Source of the DNA: Hygrocybe punicea
Lineage: Eukaryota > Basidiomycota > Agaricomycetes > Agaricales > Hygrophoraceae
Reading direction: 5' to 3'
DNA: 64,000 bases
Assembly: GCA_963556145.1 (NCBI GenBank)
Contig: OY744464.1
Coordinates: forward strand, 6,014,001 to 6,078,000
Shown here: in pieces, positions 57,520 to 64,000 of the stretch
How the letters are laid out: every line of letters begins with the position of its first letter
Numbering within the stretch: position 1 is the stretch's first letter
Notes under the pieces: model-generated
Databases searched by the model: none
What the model was told of the DNA's origin: nothing
The model's input: the letters and a program-made list of their open reading frames with translations, nothing else
Program-made: the position numbers and the translations under genes

Positions 57520-58512
57520 CTACTCTTCGTCTAAATCATCTTTAGCATCCTTAATACAAAGTTCCACCATGAGCCTCATTCCAACATCCTGTATAAATAA
57601 CTCAAGACTGTTCACTGCCGCTTCTCCGCTGATGACTTCCAACATTTTCTTTTTACATCCAGCGCTCATCTCCCCAAACTCTAAGCCCTTGAAGATGGCC
57701 AGGGCTTCTCGCCAAGTTTGTGGATTCTGACCATCAAGCAAGAATTGTCCAATCCTGTTCCACCATACAGTTTGCCAATCTTCATCACAAAGTTGCTGAT
57801 TTTGACATTCGGGGGTGTGATCTACAGGTGGGGGTTCAGAAGCAATGATTCATTGATGTTCTTCTATGGTTTCCTTTGTTTGCATGAGTGTAACGAAAGC
57901 TGCAGGTGGTATCATTGATATGTGATTAGTGTTTAGCTCATAGAGTGGTGTCTTGGTGAGCGCTCGGAAGGCTGGGAGAAACAGGGTAGTAACGCCAAAC
58001 TTATGAGAGAGATGGAGCAACTGGGCTGGATGGAATGCAAAACGTTGCTCATGAATGTGATGGATGGCAAAGTTTCGGGTGGACTGTGATTGGTAGAGCT
58101 GGCTGAGCTCGAGGAGCCCAATGAGCATCTCATTTGGGTACAGGGGTGGTCTCCACCTGAAAGCTATGTGAATTTCACTCTCGTCAATAATGTGTAAATG
58201 TAGCAAACCTTCCATAAACAATATTAAGGAACTCGTCAAAGATTGACATCTTCACTTGAGGTAGAACAATGGGGTTTTGTACCATCAACCCATCCAACTC
58301 TATCTGACCAGGCTGTCGAGAACTGAACATGTTTTGGAAGGTGTGCGAAACACCTGAAAGTGTGCTGCTATGGAGTTTGTACAAAAAATTCTCAACCTGG
58401 GAGGGGAGAAATTCAGAAGATTTAGAGTCATTGATGGTGAAAATATACCAACAAGAAATATACATGTCCCATCATTTAGCCAGAATTTTGGATGTTGTAT
58501 AGGTTGGGTCAT
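57520..58512 (-). pseudogene. BTB/POZ-domain protein with one in-frame stop
   Basis: Start MTQPIQHPKFWLNDGTCIF, then after an intron VENFLYKLHSSTLSGVSHTFQNMFS, LDGLMVQNPIVLPQVKMSIFDEFLNIVYG: the BTB/POZ fold of mushroom proteins (protein-protein interaction, often Cullin-3 adaptors). After another intron: LYPNEMLIGLLELSQLYQSQSTRNFAIHHI and KFGVTTLFLPAFRALTKTPLYEL. A TGA at 57850-57852 is followed in the same frame by IIASEPPPVDHTPECQNQ, TVWWNRIGQFLLDGQNPQTW and EMSAGCKKKMLEVI to the natural stop at 57520. One stop in an otherwise well-kept gene: a young pseudogene or a slightly shortened product. Its start is 29 bp from the integrase-core open frame on the other strand. Confidence 0.7.
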
Positions 58513-60447
58513 GGTGCTGGTCGGAACTACAACCGTGGTACGTGACCTGCAAGTTGATGTCTACCTGGCGTGAGCAAAATCTACCGTCCACTTTCCCTCC
58601 CCTCCCTCCACAAACTGGTCCGGGATGGCCTTCAAAATATCTTTCAGCCCATGAAATAATCAGCAATGTCTATAACCACACTGTTCGAGTACTCAATCAG
58701 GATGATTGTGAAAGTTCCCAAATTGCATTGAACATAAATGCAATCTCATCGGATGCTCTTCCACTGTTAGAAGCATTGGAAACTGAAGGAGGGTCAATAG
58801 CAGGTCAATTACCTGTTGAGTGGTGCAATGGTCCTTGGGTGGGCGGCACTGGGCCTGCAATCATACAAGGAGGAAGCTCGACAAACGTATGTGCCCTATC
58901 ATCAGCCTTTGAGCGCACTGGTAGTTCACTGATTCCATTTACTAGCGATGGCACAAAATTTGCTATTCCAAAACCTGTAACCATTGAACAAACAGGGCAT
59001 CCTGGACATCCTCAAAAGAATATCAATTTAGTGTACCTTCGCGAAGCAACCACAAATCAGTGCCAAATCAAGCTATCGGAGCTTGCAGACACACTAGGAG
59101 TCCACCGGACGACATTGTATCGCTATATGAAAGAACATGGTGTTGTACGGGAGTACTCAGCTTTATCCAATCATGACCTCGACATTCTCATCAAAATCTT
59201 CAAACACCGGAAACCAGATTCTGGGCTGCACTATGCCGTTGGTTTCCTTCATTCTCATGGCTTTCAAGTTCAGCGCCATCATGTAATGCTTTCATTAAGG
59301 TGGGTTGATGCTGTGGGTAGTCATTTGAGAGATCGAAAGGTTATCAAAAGGAAAGAATACCACGTTGAGCGACCAAACTCACTTTGGCATGTTGATGAAC
59401 ACCACAAACTGATTCGGTGGGGCATTGTTATCCATGGGATAGTGGATGGGTTTGATCATACGGTTTGTGTTCTGATTTTGATGTGGAACTACTAATCAGA
59501 TCGTGTAGTAGGTCACTGCACTTTGGGCCAGTGCCAATAATCAGGCTGCAACAGTATTAGATGTCTTCTTGGAGGCCGTACAGGCATATGGAATGCCTTC
59601 TCATATGCGTGGAGATTGTGGTGGTGAGAATATGGAAGTAGCAATATATATGGTCATGTATAAGGGCCCAAATCGTGCATCGTTCATGTGGGGTTTGTGA
59701 GTGTTCATTCCCATTCCTGCCGGTCAAGAATAGACTCACTTTAAGCAGATCCACCCATAACACACGTATTGAGCGGCTCTGGGTTGAAGTCGGGACTCAA
59801 TTTGCTCGCTTTTGGAGGGCTTTCTTCAGTCGTTTGGAGAGGATCCACTATCTTGATGTCCACAAACCTAGCCATCTCTGGCTCTTGCACGTTCTTTTTC
59901 TCAATGCAATCCACAAAGAATGCAAGCAATTTCAAATAGAATGGAATTCTCACCCAATCTCTGGACCACGTACTAATGATAAGAGCCCCAATGTGCATTC
60001 TTCAATTTTATACACACATGTGGGTGCCTCACAAATACATCACAGGATCTTCGTTTTTTTGGACAAACACAACTCAGTATCCACCACGATGAATGTGAAA
60101 GCATCCACCCCAACACAATCAATCGGTACTATGGTGTGCATGGACAGCCACGGCCAACTCAGGAGGGCCAAACTGGTGCTGGACACTCAGACAATGAGTC
60201 TGATGATTCTGACTCAGACAGTGAAGCCCATTCTCCTGTGGACCTTGCTGAGCGCATTGCAGATCATCAACGACTAAATGTCCGACATGATGCTGTAGAT
60301 CCCCCTCTGCACCAATGCCCATTCCAGGATGGTGCACAAAAAAACCAGTTCCATCAAATCCTTGCTGAGGTTATTGATCGAGACATCATACCGACAGGAT
60401 ATGGCTTGCTTCAAACTGAGTGGGAAGATGACGAGTACCCTCTATTT

Positions 60448-61074
60448 TAGGGCAGGTCAAGGGTATGCAATACCCCCAGGGGTTAAGAGTACGGGTACCA
60501 CGGGTTAAGGGTACGAGTCCAGCCTCAGAATACCCGCAGTACCTACGCGGGTATGGGCTGTATTTCTTTTGGGAGAAGAAACATCAAAAACTCAACTTTT
60601 GGGGTATTTTTCATTATTTTTGAGGGATATAATGAGAATCATTGCTCGTAAAAATATGTAAAAATGCTCTCAACACGCCCCACAGTATTCTGAACATTGT
60701 GCTCCTTTACACTAAAGGGATCCGACCAGTATTCCGTCCATAAAATCCATAAAAACCACCAAAAACAGGTAAAAATGGGGTATTTTGCATGTTTTTGAGG
60801 GATATAATGAGAATCATTGCTTGTAAAAATATGTAAAAATGCTCTCAACACTCCGCACAGTATTCTAAACATTGTGTTCCTTTACACTAAAGGGATCCGG
60901 CCAGTATTCTGTCCACAATAACCATAAAAACCACCAAAAACAGGTAAAAATGGGGTATTTTGCATGTTTCTTCCTGTACCCCTGCAAAACCCGTGCCATA
61001 CCCGTACTTTTGGCCTCGGGTACGGGTCCGAGTACAGCCCCAGAGCACTGCGGGTGTACCCCTGACTGGCCATA
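60448..61074. mobile_element. hAT-type MITE (second copy, same family) with perfect 8 bp target duplication
   Basis: Ends TAGGGCAGGTCAAGGGTATGC and inverse GGTGTACCCCTGACTGGCCATA, flanked by CTCTATTT at 60440-60447 and 61075-61082. Its ends share TACAGCCCCAGA and GTACCCCTGAC/GTACCCCTGTC words with the MITE at 52284-53076. The middle holds a direct duplication. Confidence 0.93.
60600..60956. repeat. Tandem duplication of about 177 bp within the MITE
   Basis: The segment GGGGTATTTT...GAGGGATATAATGAGAATCATTGC...AAACAGGTAAAAAT at 60600-60776 recurs at 60777-60956 with few changes, and a third start (GGGGTATTTTGCATGTTTC) follows at 60953. Confidence 0.85.
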
Positions 61075-61239
61075 CTCTATTTGAAGTAATTAAGATAGGG
61101 AGAAGGAGTAAAAAGGGTATACAAGTGGATCTATCAGACGCTGCATGGTGGCAGCGAGCAAAACTTTGGGTACAAGCGCTAGACATACTTTTACATTTTG
61201 AAAATTCATAGCTTTAAAAATCTATTAGCAATGTGAAAC

Positions 61240-64000
61240 GTGACAGGGTTGAACATTTATACTCACCATCACTCTCGAGTTGTCTTTTTGCCTAATGTTG
61301 GTATACTGCCACAGAGGGACAGACAGGGTCACCTGGAGAAAGCTTTTGGTCAATGTTGGTTTGACGGAGCTCTTTCTGTCGCTGACCCATGTTACAAAGA
61401 CATGAGGCTGCTGCTTTGTGCTCTTACATTTTGGAAAGAGTTAGAGAATGCTCTTGAGAGTCAAATGGCTTGGCACACTACTGAAGAATGGTTGATGAAG
61501 GAGGATGCAGCTGAAGAAGACTACCGTGCCATCGGAACATTATTTCACTCTCTTTGCTGGGGCACTCCGCTTTGTGCCTTGGGATCTTTTACGAGAATGG
61601 ATACCTTGACGAGGCTCCTATCAGACCAATGGCTGGACGATGAGCTCATCAATATGCTCATGCAGAACTTGGCCATCCGGATGGAGAAAGACAAAACTCT
61701 ATCAACCGTTCTTCTCGCACCACTTGCATTTCATCTATCTCTCCAAAACGGCTTCCAGAAGAAGAGTTATGAGAAGGGTAAGGTGTCTTTACTGCAACGT
61801 TACAAACCCCTTATCACAAAACAAACCAAATGGCATCTCTGGTTTATTGTGCATGTAAACGGGAATCACTGGGTCGTATTCAATGTCAATTTTGATATGA
61901 AGTCTTTCAAATATGGTAGGTGACAAACTGCCATTGTACGAAGCCTGTTAAATTGCATTTGAATCAGGGGATCCCATGAAGCCAAAACATTCCCGAAACT
62001 ATCCAAAACCGACTAACACAATCAAATACCTTCAGGCTTGGCTTCAAAAAGACTTTGGATCCAGGTTTCGAGACGATGGCGACACATTGGTGCACGCAAC
62101 CCAGAAAGATTCATTTTCCTGTGGAATAGTTGTCATCAACACCATAGCTCATGCTTTATTTGGCAAACCCTTGTTTACGCACCAGACCAGGCGCATTCTT
62201 CGAATGAAATACTTTGTTGTGCTTGGCAATGCTCAGATTGGACAGGTAATCTTTAGTTTTACTATTGTTGGCCAGTGAAGAATTGATGGCATGAAAATTA
62301 GGATATTTCGTCCAGTACAATGGCGGCCACATGCCTGGATTTACCAGTGATGACAGAACTGGTTCATCCTGATGCACCAAGTGAAAGGCAGGACGAACCT
62401 TGGTTATCAGCATACGATGGAAAAGATGTGCTTGAGATCAACGCATTGCTGCCGATGGGTGAATCGGAGGGGAGAGACAATTCAGCCAATCAAGACACAG
62501 AAAACCTGAAGATGCCATTTAACACATGCACCCAACAACCTGAAAAGCGACCAGGTTCTCCCTTAACCTATCCCGCCCCATCTAAACACATGAAATCCAC
62601 TGAAAAGCAATTAAATCATGTCAAATCACCCGCTCCACATACCACATCCACATCCTTACATGTCGGCATAAGTCGTTCAGCTACTGCCAGTCAAAAGCTG
62701 AAGGCAGCGTCGGCCGATGGGAGTTTTGTTGTGAATGTGAAAAAACTGGATAATTTCCAAAACGAGGTCCATCGAGACGATCGTGAAGCCAAGTTCGACC
62801 TTGGCGACCCTTGGCGCATTTATCATTCAAGATGTGGGAAATGGTTTGTGATGAAGGAGCCATACAATACTACCAAGTTTAAGGACCATGTGAAGAAATG
62901 CAAATCAACCGGTGGACGTACAGCAACTCTTGATAGCTGGGCCGAGAAAATGGGATGGATGTCAGTTGCAAAATCGCCTCAGGAGCAGACCAAAGAACTC
63001 ATGGAACAAGCACCGGTACAACAGCCATGTCACGGAATCACAGCAGATATGGAACCACATGTGGCATCTTACTTGGAACGAACTGGTGCGACAGGTGGTG
63101 GTGCTTGCTCTGTAACCGTGATCGCTGCTGATCTATTCAAAAAACCCTACAAAACACTCACTACCAAACAAAAGGCGACTGTCGAACGTCAGCAGTTGCA
63201 CGAGCATACTTGGAAAAATGATCATACAAGACAATGTGTCATGTCCAGCTCATGTGAGAAGCGTGTTTGTATGGGCAACAAGTACTGTTGTGCATCATGC
63301 TTATCGGTCCTATCTTCCAAGGCATTCAAAGATGCCCTTCGCATACCCATACCAAACGCCGATAATTACAAGTACTTGAATACGAAATACATTAATGAAG
63401 GCTTAGGTCAACTTTATGCGCGAACTGCTGGGTTACAAGCCCTCATAGAGAATAAGGTGTGCACTCAACCCTAATCTTGCGGAGTGGTCGCTGAATGTAG
63501 ATCCAGGATGCCAGACATTCCCCATGTGTCCGTTATGCGCTTGGGGTTCTCAATGGCCAATACAAGGATCGTAAAGTTTTTACAGGTCTTGTAGAAGCGA
63601 TGGTCCATGTTTGTGATCATGAGGTTCACAATGTGGGACTTCAAAACATTCAATATACGCCAGATTTGGATGAGTTCTGTCAGTTTTGCACAACGGTTAG
63701 CCCCGAGGTCTATCGTTTCATGCAGCAGCATCTCCAGCTCCGATCTCATTGAAGCATTCAGTGCGTATCATGAACGCAATTCCATTGTATGTGACATAAT
63801 GTCTTTACAGAATCAAATGTTCACGCATGCCTCGTTTTCCTTGTGTTTTTGATGAACGCATATTTGACATTGCTGAGAACTACATCACATCCTGGGGTTA
63901 CTGTGGTCCTGTTGCTCACAGCTGTGATGATACCAAACTACATCCCGCTCTTCGTATCTACTGGGATCCTGCCGCTGGCACTAATTTCTTGATTGGTCAT
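61240..64000 (+). CDS. ULP1-like SUMO protease / zinc-finger / transposase-like fusion, partial
   Basis: The open frame begins near 61240 without a clear ATG, so the 5' end is missing. Residues about 130-350 are a ULP1/C48 peptidase: DQWLDDELINMLMQNL, VNGNHWVVFNVNFDMKSFKYG (His, Asp) and, after an intron, QKDSFSCGIVVINTIAHALF (Gln, Cys). An in-frame intron (62248-62301) joins to a Ser/Pro-rich linker and WRIYHSRCGKWFVMKEPYNTTKFKDHVKKC, a C-x..H-x4-C finger, then SSSCEKRVCMGNKYCCASCLSVL. Another intron leads to SPCVRYALGVLNGQYKDRKVF, GLVEAMVHVCDHEVHNVGLQN and YRFMQQHLQLRS. A TGA at 63750-63752 lies next, and the last exon reads MPRFPCVFDERIFDIAENY and SCDDTKLHPALRIYWD, resembling transposase-like proteins widespread in basidiomycetes. 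It runs off the window. Confidence 0.65.

Larger units (their letters stand above)
58542..61211 (+). pseudogene. Integrase-core (DDE) gene, split by a MITE
   Basis: The open frame starts near 58542 (true start uncertain). After a variable region: KLSELADTLGVHRTTLYRYMKEHGV (helix-turn-helix), HAVGFLHSHGF-like helices, then an integrase core with SLWHVDEHHKLIRWGIVIHGIVDGFD (first Asp), YGMPSHMRGDCGGENMEVA (second Asp), and THNTRIERLWVEVGTQFARFW (Glu). Introns at about 59466-59510, 59700-59752 and 60000-60048 keep the frame. The C-terminus DIIPTGYGLLQTEWEDDEYPLF is interrupted by a 627 bp MITE. With the element and one copy of its 8 bp duplication ignored, the frame resumes EVIKIGRRSKKGIQVDLSDAAWWQRAKLWVQALDIL and stops at 61209-61211. 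Related integrase-core genes recur in basidiomycetes and are transposon-derived. Confidence 0.75.

Noticed and set aside
1834..63752. An alternative genetic code or programmed readthrough to explain all in-frame stops
   Set aside because: Intact housekeeping genes here end at TGA or other normal stops and contain none internally; frameshifts accompany the stops in the Helitron and retroelement.
1..64000. tRNA, rRNA or telomere repeats
   Set aside because: No cloverleaf-like or rRNA-like sequence and no TTAGGG array was seen by eye; the GGGTC tract at 56771-56797 is too short and of the wrong sequence.

Overview
The window looks like a repeat-rich chromosome segment of a filamentous basidiomycete, most likely an Agaricomycete. 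Genes carry many short introns (about 45-70 bp, GT..AG). The conserved genes have basidiomycete-type architecture. The transposon classes (Helitron, Crypton-like, PIF/Harbinger, hAT, DIRS-like retroelement) are those common in that group. I cannot name the species.

Layout. 1-636: end of an unknown nuclear-type gene. 1.3-2.9 kb: decayed Crypton-type tyrosine recombinase with a GCR1-like tail. 3.3-4.2 kb: non-autonomous inverted-repeat transposon. 4.3-5.1 kb: small membrane protein. 5.2-7.9 kb: broken YFH7/uridine-kinase-like gene, split inside its P-loop by a 1.7 kb repeat-stuffed element. 8.0-10.0 kb: broken OTT_1508-like deaminase gene, interrupted by a near-perfect 663 bp palindrome. 10.4-19.3 kb: the conserved core, with VPS41, a SKI8-like WD40 protein divergent from ribosomal protein eS12, and a TMEM135-like membrane protein. 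19.5-22.9 kb: a beta-trefoil/armadillo-repeat fusion containing a 276 bp tandem repeat. 23.2-29.5 kb: a small unknown gene, an AT-hook protein and an hAT transposase.

31.8-41.0 kb holds two divergent pairs of unrecognised lineage-specific genes (A/B and C/D): an OB-like protein, two lysine-rich nuclear-type proteins, and a Cys/His-rich plus ATP-grasp-like protein. The C/D shared promoter region contains a large palindromic satellite built on the motif CGAACATGTTCGGTGTGTTCGG. This block is the best candidate here for an undescribed system.

42.1-49.9 kb is a decayed Helitron (Rep plus PIF1 helicase) with a C-terminal USP-like cysteine peptidase and a textbook 3' end, inserted into a DIRS-like retroelement (49.9-51.3 kb). 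51.5-55.9 kb is a PIF/Harbinger element with two genes and a nested 793 bp hAT-type MITE. 57.5-64 kb has a BTB gene, an integrase-core gene split by a second MITE of the same family, and a ULP1-protease/zinc-finger/transposase-like fusion that runs off the window.

Many non-core ORFs are broken by single stop codons exactly where one C-to-T change of a Gln or Arg codon would explain it. The housekeeping genes are intact. The region therefore reads as a conserved gene island embedded in successive, nested and mutating mobile DNA.
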